Below are positions 44,732 to 53,357 of a stretch of 64,000 nt of DNA, piece after piece. A model generated the notes under the pieces. The model was not told the DNA's origin. It made no database searches and saw only the letters and a program-made list of their open reading frames with translations. Position numbers and translations under genes: made by a program. Origin of the DNA: Pseudooceanicola marinus (GTDB lineage: Bacteria > Pseudomonadota > Alphaproteobacteria > Rhodobacterales > Rhodobacteraceae); NCBI RefSeq assembly GCF_002786295.1, contig NZ_PGTC01000016.1, positions 126,501 through 190,500 on the forward strand. The letters are read 5' to 3'. Each line of letters begins with the position of its first letter. The stretch's first letter is position 1.

Positions 44732-45367
44732 TCAGCTCTCCGATGTGGCGATTTTCCAGGCGGCGAAGGCGAAGAAGACGCCAAGCGCCCCTTCGATCCA
44801 GCGCCGCCCGGCGGCATAGGCCCGGCGCACGGGGGCCGAGGACAGGATCAGCGCCCAGGCCGCGTGGCAGGTGAAGGAAATGACGAAGGAGCAGGCGATG
44901 AAGGCCGCGACGACCAGCGCGCTGCCCCCCTCGGTGGCGCCGACGGCGGCGATGGCCAGCCAGAAGGCAATGGCCTTCGGGTTGGTCACCTGCATCAGGT
45001 AGCCCGAGGCGAAAAGGTGATGCGCCTTGGCGGGTGTCACCTTGGCCGCGACCACCTGCGGCGGGTTGAGCGCCTTGCGGAACGACCCCCAGGCCAGCCA
45101 GGCCAGATAGCTGGCGCCCGCCAGGCGCAGGATCTCCATGGCCCAGGCCAGCTGGCTCAGGAGCAGGCCGACGCCGACCAGGGTTAAGACGTTGATGGTC
45201 GAGGATCCGGCGGCAATGCCGGTGGTGGCCAGCAGGGCCGGGCCGCGCCCGCGCGCCGCCGAGACCCCCAGCAGGAAGGCCACCGCGGGCCCCGGCGAGA
45301 TCGCCGCGAAGGTCAGGATCGAGAAGGCCGCGACGAAGCGGGGCAGATAGGTCAGAAGCTCGTCCAC
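44732..45367 (-). CDS. LysE/RhtB-family amino-acid exporter
   Basis: A 211-residue membrane protein with about six helices. It carries the family signature TFAAISPGPAVAFLLGVSAARGRG near 20-43 and SYLAWLAWGSFRKALNPP. The start is GTG at 45367 with AAGGAGG six bases upstream, one base after the stop of the first permease gene. It sits inside an ABC transporter operon, between the two permease genes, and is tightly coupled to both. Substrate unknown; an efflux valve for an amino acid or a product of the imported compound is conceivable. Confidence 0.9.
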   Translation of the reverse strand: MDELLTYLPRFVAAFSILTFAAISPGPAVAFLLGVSAARGRGPALLATTGIAAGSSTINVLTLVGVGLLLSQLAWAMEILRLAGASYLAWLAWGSFRKALNPPQVVAAKVTPAKAHHLFASGYLMQVTNPKAIAFWLAIAAVGATEGGSALVVAAFIACSFVISFTCHAAWALILSSAPVRRAYAAGRRWIEGALGVFFAFAAWKIATSES

Positions 45368-45368
45368 C

Positions 45369-46460
45369 TCAGCCCTCCTTCCGCATCGCCATGAAGACCC
45401 GCTCCAGCGGCCAGCGCACCATGTTGTCCAGCGCGCCGGTGAACAGGATCACCAGGGCCTGAATCACCACGATCAGTTCGCGCGGGATCGAGGTCCACAT
45501 CGCCAGTTCGGCGCCCCCCTGGTAGAGGAAGCCGAAGAGGATCGAGGCCAGCAGCACGCCGAAGGGGTGGTTGCGCCCCATCAGGGCGACAGCGATGCCG
45601 ATGAAGCCCGCGCCCTCGGCAGAGTTGAGGATCAGCCGTTCGGCCTCGCCCTGGGTCACGTTGATGCCCATCAGGCCGGCCAGACCGCCGGAGATCAGCA
45701 TCGCCACGATGATGATGCGGAAGGGCGAGATGCCGGCATATTTGGCGCCGCTCTCGGAATAGCCCTGGCTGCGGATCTCGTAGCCCAGCTTGGTGCGCCA
45801 GATCAGCAGCCAGACCAGCACGCAGGCCGCCAGGGCGACGAAGAAGGTCACATTGGCCGGCGAGCCGCGGAACAGCACGCCCTCGCCACCCGCGAAGATG
45901 TCGCGGAAGTCGGGCAGATGCGTCGCTGCGGGGAAGGTGGCCGAGGCCGGTTCCATCGCGCCCACGGGGCGCAGGTGGTTGACCAGGACGTAGTTCAGCA
46001 GGGCGGCGGCGATGAAATTGAACATGATCGTGGTGATCACGATGTGGCTGCCGCGCGCCGCCTGAAGGTAGGCCGGGATCAGCGCCCAGAGCGCGCCGAA
46101 GAGCGCGGCGAAGACGGTCGAGCCCAGGAGGGCGATGGTCCAGTGCGGCCAGGGAATGTAGAGACAGCACAGCGCCACGCCGAGCGAACCGATCACCGCC
46201 TGGCCTTCGCCACCGATGTTGAACAGCTTGGCGTGGAAGGCCACCGAAACGGCCAGGCCGCAGAAGATGAAGTTGGTGGCGTAATACAGCGTGTAGCCCC
46301 AGCCGGAGGAACGCATCAACGCCCCGTCCACCATCAGCGAGAAGGCGTCCCAGGGGTTTTCGCCGATGGCCCAGATGGCGACGGCCGACAAGGCCGCGGC
46401 CAGCAACAGCGAGATCAGCGGGATCAGGACCACGTCGGCCCAGACAGGCATCCTATCCAT
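45369..46460 (-). CDS. ABC transporter permease, BMP-type (first permease)
   Basis: A 363-residue BPD_transp_2-type permease with about ten helices. FIFCGLAVSVAFHAKLFNIGGEGQAVIG is the conserved substrate-path segment. IRSQGYSESGAKYAGISPFRIII marks the ATPase-coupling loop, and GAGFIGIAVALMGRNHPFGVLLAS follows. The start at 46460 overlaps the ATPase gene by eight bases. It forms the heteromeric membrane channel with the permease at 43766-44728. Confidence 0.93.
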   Translation of the reverse strand: MDRMPVWADVVLIPLISLLLAAALSAVAIWAIGENPWDAFSLMVDGALMRSSGWGYTLYYATNFIFCGLAVSVAFHAKLFNIGGEGQAVIGSLGVALCCLYIPWPHWTIALLGSTVFAALFGALWALIPAYLQAARGSHIVITTIMFNFIAAALLNYVLVNHLRPVGAMEPASATFPAATHLPDFRDIFAGGEGVLFRGSPANVTFFVALAACVLVWLLIWRTKLGYEIRSQGYSESGAKYAGISPFRIIIVAMLISGGLAGLMGINVTQGEAERLILNSAEGAGFIGIAVALMGRNHPFGVLLASILFGFLYQGGAELAMWTSIPRELIVVIQALVILFTGALDNMVRWPLERVFMAMRKEG

Positions 46461-48087
46461 TGTGCGGCGCCTCTCCTTGTTCGACGGCGGTGATATTCTC
46501 CTCGACCGCCTTGAAATCATCCTTGTCGGGTTCGCCCGAGATACCGGCCATCAGAAGGCCGAGCTCGCGTTCGTCGGTCTCCGACGGGTCGCGGAAGCCC
46601 ATGACCTGACCGTCGAACATAACGGCGATCCGGTCGGACAGCGACATGATCTCGTCCAGTTCGACCGAGACCAGCAGGATCGCCTTGCCCTGGTCGCGCA
46701 GGCGCACGATTTCCTGGTGGATGAACTCGATCGCGCCGATGTCGACGCCGCGCGTCGGCTGGCCGACCAGCAGCAGGTCCGGGTATTTCTCGATCTCGCG
46801 GGCCAGCACGATCTTCTGCTGGTTGCCCCCGGAGAAGCTCTTGGCCTTCAGGTTGGGGTCGGGGGGACGCACGTCGAAACGTTCCATCTTGCCCGCGGCC
46901 TCCTTCTGGATCGCCGCGTTGTTCATCAGCGCGCCCGACTGCCACTGCGGATCGCGGTGATAGCCGAAGACGGTGTTCTCCCAGGCGGTGAACTCCATGA
47001 TCAGCCCTTCGCGCTGGCGATCCTCGGGCACGTTGCCGATCGAGGCCTTGCGTCGCGCCGCGCCGTCGGATCCCTTGCCTGACAGGGGCAGGGGCTGGCC
47101 CAGCATGGTGATCTCGCCGGTGCCGTCCATGATACCGCCGAGAACGTGCATCAGTTCCGACTGGCCGTTGCCCGCGACGCCCGCCAGGCCGAGGATCTCA
47201 CCCGCGCGGATGTCGAAGGAAATGCCCTTCACCCGCTCGACGCCCTTGGCATCGGTCACGCGCAGGTCCTTCACCGACAGCACCACGTCGCCCGGGGTCG
47301 CCGGTTTCTTGTCGACGCGCAGCAGGACCTTGCGGCCCACCATCAGCTCGGCCAGCTCCTCGGGGTTGGTTTCCGAGGTCTTCACCGTGGCCGTCATCTC
47401 GCCCCGGCGCATGACCGAGACGGTGTCGGTGATCTCCATGATCTCGCGCAGCTTGTGGGTGATCAGGATGATCGTCTTCCCCTCACGCCGCAGGTTGTCG
47501 AGGATCCGGAACAGGTGGTCGGCCTCGGCGGGCGTCAGCACGCCGGTCGGTTCGTCCAGGATCAGGATGTTGGCTTCGCGGTAGAGCGCCTTCAGGATCT
47601 CCACCCGCTGCTGGTGCCCGACCGAGAGGTGCTCGATCAGGGCGTCGGGGTCGACGTGCATCTCATACTCGTCCGCCAGGCTTTTCAGCGACTTGCGCGC
47701 CTTGCGGATCGAGGGTTGCAGCGAGGCACCCTCTTCGGCGCCGAGGATGATGTTCTCGACCACCGAGAAATTCTCGACCAGCTTGAAATGCTGGAAGACC
47801 ATGCCGATGCCGGCCGCGATGGCGTCCTGGCTGTCGTTGATGGTCGTCTTCGTGCCGTTGATGAAGATCTCGCCCGCGTCGGCCTTGTAGAATCCGTAGA
47901 GGATCGACATCAGCGTCGACTTGCCCGCGCCGTTCTCGCCGATGATGCCGTGGATCGTGCCCGGCATGACGCGGATGGAGATGTCCTTGTTGGCCTGGAC
48001 CGGGCCGAAGGCCTTGGAAATGCCCTTCAGCTCGATCGCCGGGTGGGCGCCCGGGGCTGGAGCGGGCCGGTTGGCTGGTTCTGTCAT
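46453..48087 (-). CDS. ABC transporter ATP-binding protein, two fused nucleotide-binding domains
   Basis: A 544-residue ATPase of the sugar/nucleoside type with two NBDs. Domain 1 has Walker A GIIGENGAGKSTLMS, signature HLSVGHQQRVEI and Walker B LILDEPTGVLTP. Domain 2 has a degenerate Walker A (GLAGVAGNGQSEL), signature SFSGGNQQKIVLARE and VGQPTRGVDIGA, so only the first site is likely fully active, as in relatives such as RbsA. It lies between the solute-binding gene and the first permease. ATG at 48087 has GGGA upstream. Confidence 0.95.
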   Translation of the reverse strand: MTEPANRPAPAPGAHPAIELKGISKAFGPVQANKDISIRVMPGTIHGIIGENGAGKSTLMSILYGFYKADAGEIFINGTKTTINDSQDAIAAGIGMVFQHFKLVENFSVVENIILGAEEGASLQPSIRKARKSLKSLADEYEMHVDPDALIEHLSVGHQQRVEILKALYREANILILDEPTGVLTPAEADHLFRILDNLRREGKTIILITHKLREIMEITDTVSVMRRGEMTATVKTSETNPEELAELMVGRKVLLRVDKKPATPGDVVLSVKDLRVTDAKGVERVKGISFDIRAGEILGLAGVAGNGQSELMHVLGGIMDGTGEITMLGQPLPLSGKGSDGAARRKASIGNVPEDRQREGLIMEFTAWENTVFGYHRDPQWQSGALMNNAAIQKEAAGKMERFDVRPPDPNLKAKSFSGGNQQKIVLAREIEKYPDLLLVGQPTRGVDIGAIEFIHQEIVRLRDQGKAILLVSVELDEIMSLSDRIAVMFDGQVMGFRDPSETDERELGLLMAGISGEPDKDDFKAVEENITAVEQGEAPHNG

Positions 48088-48146
48088 GTGCAGCGTCCCG
48101 TGAAAGGAAACAGGGACCGCGCGGGGGCGGCCCCTGTGAAAGTGGA

Positions 48147-48166
48147 GCGGGGCCGCAAAGCCCCGC
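48147..48166 (-). other. Intercistronic hairpin behind the solute-binding gene
   Basis: GCGGGGC and GCCCCGC (48147-48153 and 48160-48166) form a seven-pair stem with a six-base loop just after the solute-binding gene stop. No T tract follows, so it more likely protects the upstream mRNA and sets stoichiometry than terminates. Confidence 0.5.
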
Positions 48167-48175
48167 CGGACCCGA

Positions 48176-49183
48176 TCAGAATTCCACTGCCGGGCAGGTG
48201 TTGTCGGTGGAGTAGTCGTGAACCGAGATCTCGCCCGCGACGATGTCGGCGGCGGCGGCATAGACCTCGGACAGGGTGTCGAAGTCGATCAGCATCTCGT
48301 TGTAGCCGTCCAGCGCGAAGCCCACGCCGCGGTTCGACAGGTCCTTGGTCTGGACGCCGGTTTCCAGGTCGTCCCCCGCGCTCATCGCGTCATAGACGGC
48401 GTTGTCCACGCGCTTCAGCATCGAGGTCAGGATCGAGCCGGGGTAGAGGTAGTTCTGGTTGCTGTCCACGCCGATGCCGTAAATGCCCTGGTCGGCGGCA
48501 GTCTGCAGCACACCCAGGCCCGAGGCGCCGGCAGCGGCGAAGACCACGTCGGAGCCCTGCGAGATCTGGGCCTGTGCCAGCTCGGAGCCCTTCACCGGGT
48601 CTGCCCAGGCGGAGGGGTCGGTGCCGACCATGTTCGGGATGATCGTGGCGTCTTCGTTGACGGCCTTCACGCCCTGGGCGTAGCCGCAGGCGAACTTGCG
48701 GATCAGCGGGATGTCCATGCCGCCGACGAAGGACACGGTGTCCGTCTCGGTGGTCAGGCCGGCGATCATGCCGACCAGGAAGGAGCCTTCATGCTCGGAG
48801 AAGCCGATGGACAGGACGTTGGGGTTCGCTTCCGGATCGACATAGCCGTCGATGGTGACGAATTTGGTGTCGGGGTAGTCGGCCGCGACGTTGGCGATCG
48901 GGGTCGAGAAGGCGAAGCCGGTGGTGATGACCGGGGAGAAGCCCTGTTCGGCGAAGCGGCGCAGGGCCTGCTCGCGCTGTGCTTCCGAGGTCAGCTCGAT
49001 GTCGCGGAACTCGCCGCCGGTTTCGGCCGCCCAGCGGGAGGCGCCGACGAAGGCGGCTTCGTTGAAGGATTTGTCGAACTTGCCGCCCAGGTCGTAGATC
49101 AGCGCGGGGTCCGCGACGGCAGCAGTTGCGGTCAGGGCCAGGCCGGTCGCGGCGGCGCCGAACATCTTGGTCATCAGGGTCAT
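48176..49183 (-). CDS. BMP-family (PnrA-like) ABC transporter solute-binding protein
   Basis: A 335-residue periplasmic binding protein. A signal peptide (MFGAAATGLALTATAAVADP) ends without a lipobox. The BMP family marks are IYDLGGKFDKSFNEAAFVGASR, SIGFSEHEGSFLVGMIAGL, VSFVGGMDIPLIRKFACGYAQG and IGVDSNQNYL. This family binds purine and other nucleosides. It heads a five-gene operon with its own promoter, followed by the ATPase, two permeases and a LysE protein. ATG at 49183 has GGGAG upstream. The exact ligand is an inference from family. Confidence 0.93.
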   Translation of the reverse strand: MTLMTKMFGAAATGLALTATAAVADPALIYDLGGKFDKSFNEAAFVGASRWAAETGGEFRDIELTSEAQREQALRRFAEQGFSPVITTGFAFSTPIANVAADYPDTKFVTIDGYVDPEANPNVLSIGFSEHEGSFLVGMIAGLTTETDTVSFVGGMDIPLIRKFACGYAQGVKAVNEDATIIPNMVGTDPSAWADPVKGSELAQAQISQGSDVVFAAAGASGLGVLQTAADQGIYGIGVDSNQNYLYPGSILTSMLKRVDNAVYDAMSAGDDLETGVQTKDLSNRGVGFALDGYNEMLIDFDTLSEVYAAAADIVAGEISVHDYSTDNTCPAVEF

Positions 49184-49265
49184 TGGGGTCTCCCGGTTTA
49201 TGGCCGTCCAAGCCGGTCTTCGGCGTCGCGGCCCTGCTTTGTGCAGATTGTTTCGGTCTGGCCGA

Positions 49266-49294
49266 TTTAGGACAGAGCGGGTCAGACTGGTCAA
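49266..49294 (-). promoter_or_regulatory. Promoter of the BMP transporter operon
   Basis: On the minus strand, TTGACC (49294-49289), 17 bases, CCTAAA (49271-49266). The mRNA leader would be about 75 bases. Confidence 0.6.
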
Positions 49295-49309
49295 TACCAT
49301 TCTCTGACC
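49288..49309. promoter_or_regulatory. Candidate operator overlapping the BMP promoter
   Basis: TGGT-CAAT-ACCA (49288-49299) is an inverted repeat overlapping the -35 element, and TGGTCA (49288-49293) pairs with TGACC (49305-49309). The TGGTCA/TGACC half-sites equal those upstream of the GntR gene at 14784-14802, though the spacing differs (11 against 7). Confidence 0.4.
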
Positions 49310-49342
49310 GTTTGGTAGGAGAAACCCGCGATACGCCCGACT

Positions 49343-49759
49343 TTACCCTAGGTCCCTGCGCAAGATTTCAGCGTCTTTCATCTCTCCGTCCGGGGCGCGG
49401 TAATAGCGTGGCCTGCGGCCGGCGCGGACGAAGCCCGCGCCGAGGTACAGGGCGATGGCAGGGGCGTTGTCGGCGGCCACCTCCAGAAAGGCGATGGTGG
49501 CGCCGCGGGCGCGCGCGGTCTCCTCGAACGCGGCGACAAGGGCACGGCCCAGGCCCTGGCGCCGATGCGCAGGATCGACGGCGAGCGTCAGGATCTCCGC
49601 CTCGTCCAGGGTGGTGCGGCCCAGCAGGAAGCCGCCCGGCTTCGCGACCAGGAAACAGGCCGGATCGGCGATCAGCCGGTCCAGTTCCTCCGTGGTCCAT
49701 GGGCGGGGCGTGGTGAAACAGGCGGCATGGATGCGGGCCAGCGTGGCAGTGTCGGTCAC
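49343..49759 (-). CDS. rimI: Ribosomal protein S18-alanine N-acetyltransferase-like RimI
   Basis: A 138-residue GNAT protein. IHAACFTTPRPWTTEEL at the N-terminus, then TLAVDPAHRRQGLGRALVAAF (acetyl-CoA loop RRQGLG), FLEVAADNAPAIALYLGAGFV and RRPRYYRAPDGEMKDAEIL match RimI. It acetylates the N-terminal alanine of S18 and possibly other substrates. The start is GTG at 49759, overlapping the tsaB stop by four bases (GTGA). The tsaB-rimI pairing is conserved in many bacteria. Confidence 0.93.
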   Translation of the reverse strand: MTDTATLARIHAACFTTPRPWTTEELDRLIADPACFLVAKPGGFLLGRTTLDEAEILTLAVDPAHRRQGLGRALVAAFEETARARGATIAFLEVAADNAPAIALYLGAGFVRAGRRPRYYRAPDGEMKDAEILRRDLG

Positions 49760-50400
49760 GGCACAATCCGGGGCGGTGCGTCACGGGGCGGCGCCGCATC
49801 GGCGGGGCGCAGGTAGAAGGGCGCCGGCGCGGGCAGGGCGCCGGGGGCCGCTTCCTCCAGTCGGGCGGCTGCGATCCGGGCAATCGCCGGAGCGGGATTT
49901 TCCGGCCCCGGTGTCGCACCGGGGGCTGACCCAAGCAGGCCGGTGCCGGGCGGCATCATCTCATCTGGCAGGGAATCGGCGGGGCAGAGCTGCGGCGTGC
50001 CGCTGCCGCTGTCGGTGACGAGTTGGGCGTAGACCTGTCCACGTGGCGCGGGCAGCGTGGCCAGCACCGGGCGCGGTGCGCCCTCGCTCAGCACCTCGAA
50101 GCCGGTGACGCCGATCACGGGCACGCCCAGGCCCAGAGCCAACCCGCGCGCCAGAGCGACGGAGATGCGGATGCCGGTGAAATTGCCGGGGCCGACGCCC
50201 ACGGCCAGGGCCGACAGATCGGCCCAGCCGTGCCCGGCCTCGGCCAGCAGCTCTTCCAGCAGCGGCACCAGCCGTTCGGCCTGGCCGCGGGCCATCTCCT
50301 CGCGCCGGTGCACCAGGATCCGGTCACCGCACAGCAAAGCGGCCGCGCAATGCGCGGCCGATGTGTCGAAGGACAGGATCAGGCTGTCGTCAGACGGCAA
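49756..50400 (-). CDS. tsaB: tRNA threonylcarbamoyladenosine synthesis protein TsaB
   Basis: TsaB pairs with TsaD to install t6A37 on tRNAs reading ANN codons. The 214-residue protein has the ASKHA opening ILSFDTSAAHCAAALL and VGVGPGNFTGIRISVALARGLALGLGVPVIGV, which is diagnostic. The start is TTG at 50400, inside the nfuA gene, with AGGT upstream. rimI follows with a GTGA overlap. The C-terminal half is shorter and Pro/Ala-rich, normal for TsaB. Confidence 0.95.
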   Translation of the reverse strand: MPSDDSLILSFDTSAAHCAAALLCGDRILVHRREEMARGQAERLVPLLEELLAEAGHGWADLSALAVGVGPGNFTGIRISVALARGLALGLGVPVIGVTGFEVLSEGAPRPVLATLPAPRGQVYAQLVTDSGSGTPQLCPADSLPDEMMPPGTGLLGSAPGATPGPENPAPAIARIAAARLEEAAPGALPAPAPFYLRPADAAPPRDAPPRIVP

Positions 50401-50950
50401 CGGGCCGAACCTCGGTCACCTCGGGAATGTAATGCCGCAGCAGGTTCTCGATCCCCATCTTCAGGGTCAGGGTCGAGGAGGGGCAGCCGGCGCAGGCGCC
50501 CTGCATGTGCAGGTAGACGACGCCGCGTTCAAAGCCGTGGAAGGTGATGTCGCCACCATCCTGGGCCACGGCGGGACGCACGCGGGTGTCCAGCAGCTCC
50601 TTGATCTGGCCGACGATCTCGCCGTCGGGGCCGTCATGCTCGGCATGGGCCGTGGCCTGCGCAGCACCACCCATCACGGGCTCGCCCGACTGGTAGTGCT
50701 CCATGATGGCGCCCAGCAGGGCGGGCTTCAGGTGGTCCCACTCCAGCCCGTCACGCTTGGTCACGGTGATGAAGTCGGTGCCGAAGAAGATGCCCGTCAC
50801 GCCGTCGATCGAGAACAGGCGCCGCGCCAGCGGCGATTTCTCGGCCGTTTCGGCCGTGGGGAAGTCGGCGGTGCCGGCCTCCAGGACGGACTGGCCGGGC
50901 AGGAATTTCAGTGTCGCCGGGTTCGGCGTGGATTCGGTCTGGATGAACAT
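50390..50950 (-). CDS. nfuA: NfuA-type Fe-S cluster carrier protein
   Basis: A 186-residue scaffold/carrier that delivers 4Fe-4S clusters to target enzymes. The N-terminal Nfu_N domain reads MFIQTESTPNPATLKFLPG with FGTDFITVTK. The C-terminal NifU domain has RVRPAVAQDGGDITFHGFE and the cluster-binding CxxC in GACAGCPSSTLTLKMG. ATG at 50950 has AGAAAGG upstream and a strong promoter. It is the first gene of an nfuA-tsaB-rimI run joined by overlaps. Confidence 0.95.
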   Translation of the reverse strand: MFIQTESTPNPATLKFLPGQSVLEAGTADFPTAETAEKSPLARRLFSIDGVTGIFFGTDFITVTKRDGLEWDHLKPALLGAIMEHYQSGEPVMGGAAQATAHAEHDGPDGEIVGQIKELLDTRVRPAVAQDGGDITFHGFERGVVYLHMQGACAGCPSSTLTLKMGIENLLRHYIPEVTEVRPVAV

Positions 50951-50977
50951 CGGCGGACCTTTCTCTGGTTGGCTCCC

Positions 50978-51006
50978 GATATGCGTCTTCGGGGGCGTTC
51001 TGTCAA
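50978..51006 (-). promoter_or_regulatory. Promoter of nfuA-tsaB-rimI
   Basis: On the minus strand, TTGACA (51006-51001), 17 bases, CATATC (50983-50978), giving a leader of about 21 bases with a ribosome binding site. Confidence 0.7.
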
Positions 51007-51097
51007 GAATTGGAACCGTTCTAAGGTGGCGAGCCGCGATGTGCGGCTGTGCACGGGGTGCGGGCCCTTGTCCGGGCCCCGCGCGGCGCTGCCGGGG

Positions 51098-51553
51098 TCA
51101 GGTAATGGCCTCCAGCCGGTCTTTCGACAGGTCCTCGGGCACGATGGTGATGGGCACGGGCAGGGAGCCCGCGTTGCGGCTCATCTGGGTGACCAGGGGG
51201 CCGGGGCCGCCCTTGCCGGCAGAGGCGCCGAGCACCAGCACGCCGATCTCCTCGTCTTCGCGGATCTGGGCCAGGATCTGTTCATAGGCCTCGCCCTCGC
51301 GCACGATCAGGTCGGGCTCGATCTTCTGGCGGTCGCGCATCCACTTGGCGAAGACGTTGAAATGCGCCTCGATCCGCTCGCGCGCCTCGGCCCGCATGAT
51401 GTCGGCCACGCCCATCCAGTGGTTGAACTCCTCCGGGGGGATGATCGACAGGATCGCGACTCCGCCGCCAGAGTTGGCGGCGCGCATGGCGGCAAAGCGC
51501 ATGGCGTTGAGGCATTCGCGGCTGTCGTCGAGGATGACCAGGAACTTGCGCAT
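51098..51553 (-). CDS. Universal stress protein (UspA fold)
   Basis: A 151-residue single USP domain. FLVILDDSRECLNAMRFA is the first strand with its conserved Asp, VAILSIIPPEEFNHW follows, and the C-terminal LVLGASAGKGGPGPLVTQ carries the GxxG-x9-G(S) nucleotide loop in modified form. SLPVPITIVPE is the last strand. Such proteins bind ATP or act in stress survival. ATG at 51553 has AAGGGG upstream. It is monocistronic and divergent from rnpB. Confidence 0.92.
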   Translation of the reverse strand: MRKFLVILDDSRECLNAMRFAAMRAANSGGGVAILSIIPPEEFNHWMGVADIMRAEARERIEAHFNVFAKWMRDRQKIEPDLIVREGEAYEQILAQIREDEEIGVLVLGASAGKGGPGPLVTQMSRNAGSLPVPITIVPEDLSKDRLEAIT

Positions 51554-51626
51554 GAGTTTCCCCTTTTCCGACCGGATCATGACGCATGGAGGGGGCGGGG
51601 GCAATGGCCGCCTGTTGCCGGGGTGA

Positions 51627-51655
51627 TTGACCGCGCCGGGGCCGCCCGCTAAGGG
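51627..51655 (+). promoter_or_regulatory. Promoter of rnpB
   Basis: TTGACC (51627-51632), 17 bases, TAAGGG (51650-51655). The expected start, around 51661, coincides with the 5' strand of the RNase P RNA terminal helix. Confidence 0.7.
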
Positions 51656-51661
51656 CAGGGC

Positions 51662-52072
<411 letters not shown>

Positions 52073-52097
52073 ACATCCGCCCATAGTTCGCGCAGAT

Positions 52098-52130
52098 CCT
52101 CCGATTGTCCCGTTTCGGGACTATCGGAGG
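52098..52130. repeat. Long hairpin immediately downstream of rnpB
   Basis: CCTCCGAT (52098-52105) pairs with ATCGGAGG (52123-52130), and GTCCCG (52107-52112) pairs with CGGGAC (52116-52121). One T-T mismatch lies between the stems and the loop is TTT: 14 pairs in all. It starts 26 bases after rnpB. There is no T run, so it is not a canonical terminator; it may protect or help process the 3' end of the RNA. Confidence 0.6.
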
Positions 52131-52270
52131 GAACCCGCCTGTCCGCTGCGCTGCGGCGCGCTGAAACCCGCCAGTGGGCGGGAGGGGCCGCGGGAACGTC
52201 GGGGCCGGCGCCACGTTGGGCTGGCAGAGATCCCCGCACCCTGCGTGGATGAGCTTGAGGAGGAGAACTC

Positions 52271-52963
52271 ATGACCTCTCTGATGCGTAGTACCAGCCGT
52301 GCAACCCTTGTCGCCCTCGCCCTGGCCGCCCCTGTCGTGGCGCCGGTGACGGCCATCGCCCAGACCAGCGACCAGAGTGTCGAGCAGCCCGCCGAAGACC
52401 CAGCCGTGCCCGAGGAAATGGCCCCCGCTGTCGAAGAGGGCGAGCCGGCCCTGATGCCCGACAGCGAGACCGCTGAAGGCGGTGACATGTCAGCTGATCC
52501 GATGGCCTCGGATCCGATGGCCGCTGACCCGATGGAAGGCGAGGCCAGCGACATGGCCGAGGCCGAGGAGCCCGCCAAGCCGGTCGATGGCCAGATCACC
52601 ATGCAGGACCAGGACACCATCCTTGCCGATGACCTGCTGGGCGCCGCCGTCTACAACGGCGCCGATGAGAAGGTCGGCGACATCAACGACCTGATCATCT
52701 CCCTCGGCGGTGAGGTCGAGGGCGTCGTGATCGGCGTCGGCGGCTTCCTCGGGATGGGCCAAAAGGACGTGGCCGTGGAGATGGCCAGCCTGGATGTGGT
52801 GCGTGACGACGCAGGTTCCCCGCGCCTGGTGACCAACGCCACCAAGGCCGACCTGGAATCGGCGCCCGAATTCGTCACCGCCGAGGAGCAGGCCCGCGAG
52901 GCCGACGCCCTCCGGATGGAGGAGGAAACGACCACTGGCGGCAGCGAAGCGCCCATCGAGTGA
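52271..52963 (+). CDS. Secreted PRC-barrel protein with acidic low-complexity region
   Basis: A 230-residue protein with a signal peptide (ATLVALALAAPVVAPVTAIA). A Glu/Asp/Ala/Met/Pro-rich stretch to about residue 105 follows, including tandem DPMASDPMAADPM repeats. A PRC-barrel domain comes next (ILADDLLGAAVYNGADEKVG, then DLIISLGGEVEGVVIGVGGFLG and DVAVEMASLDVV). Secreted PRC-barrel proteins are common in alphaproteobacteria; their roles are mostly unknown. GAGGAGGAG precedes the ATG, and a strong terminator follows. Confidence 0.88.
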   Translation: MTSLMRSTSRATLVALALAAPVVAPVTAIAQTSDQSVEQPAEDPAVPEEMAPAVEEGEPALMPDSETAEGGDMSADPMASDPMAADPMEGEASDMAEAEEPAKPVDGQITMQDQDTILADDLLGAAVYNGADEKVGDINDLIISLGGEVEGVVIGVGGFLGMGQKDVAVEMASLDVVRDDAGSPRLVTNATKADLESAPEFVTAEEQAREADALRMEEETTTGGSEAPIE

Positions 52964-53000
52964 TCGCGTTTCGGCCTATTCCTCCCCGGTCGGAGCAATA

Positions 53001-53023
53001 GGGGGCCTTCGGGCCCCCTTTTT
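53001..53023 (+). terminator. Rho-independent terminator of the PRC-barrel gene
   Basis: GGGGGCC (53001-53007), loop TTCG, GGCCCCC (53012-53018), then TTTTT. Confidence 0.93.
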
Positions 53024-53078
53024 CGTGCCGTGTCGGTCCACAAAGTCGACGATTTCCGCTTTTTCCCCAGATCCCCGG

Positions 53079-53106
53079 TTGACTCGTGACCGAGTCCCGG
53101 TAAAAG
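53079..53106 (+). promoter_or_regulatory. Promoter of rpmG
   Basis: TTGACT (53079-53084), 16 bases, TAAAAG (53101-53106), about 50 bases before the rpmG ribosome binding site. Confidence 0.55.
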
Positions 53107-53164
53107 GCGGGCTTCAAGAGATTTCGCGGGCGGCCCGGAGTGCGCCTGCTGTAGGAGAAGCACA

Positions 53165-53332
53165 ATGGCGAAGCCGACGACCATCAAGATCCGTCTGAAC
53201 TCGACCGCGGGCACGGGCCATTTCTACGTGACCAAGAAAAACGCGCGTACCATGACCGAAAAGATGACCGTACGAAAGTACGATCCGGTGGTGCGGAAGC
53301 ATGTCGAGTACAAGGAAGGCAAGATCAAGTAA
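53165..53332 (+). CDS. rpmG: 50S ribosomal protein L33
   Basis: A 55-residue ribosomal protein beginning [20 protein letters not shown], followed by [14 protein letters not shown] and a basic C-terminus [17 protein letters not shown]. It is the cysteine-free form of L33, with no Zn ribbon. AGGAG lies seven bases upstream of the ATG. It is monocistronic with its own promoter and terminator. Confidence 0.97.
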   Translation: MAKPTTIKIRLNSTAGTGHFYVTKKNARTMTEKMTVRKYDPVVRKHVEYKEGKIK

Positions 53333-53357
53333 GATCTGAACACCTTGAAGACCATGC

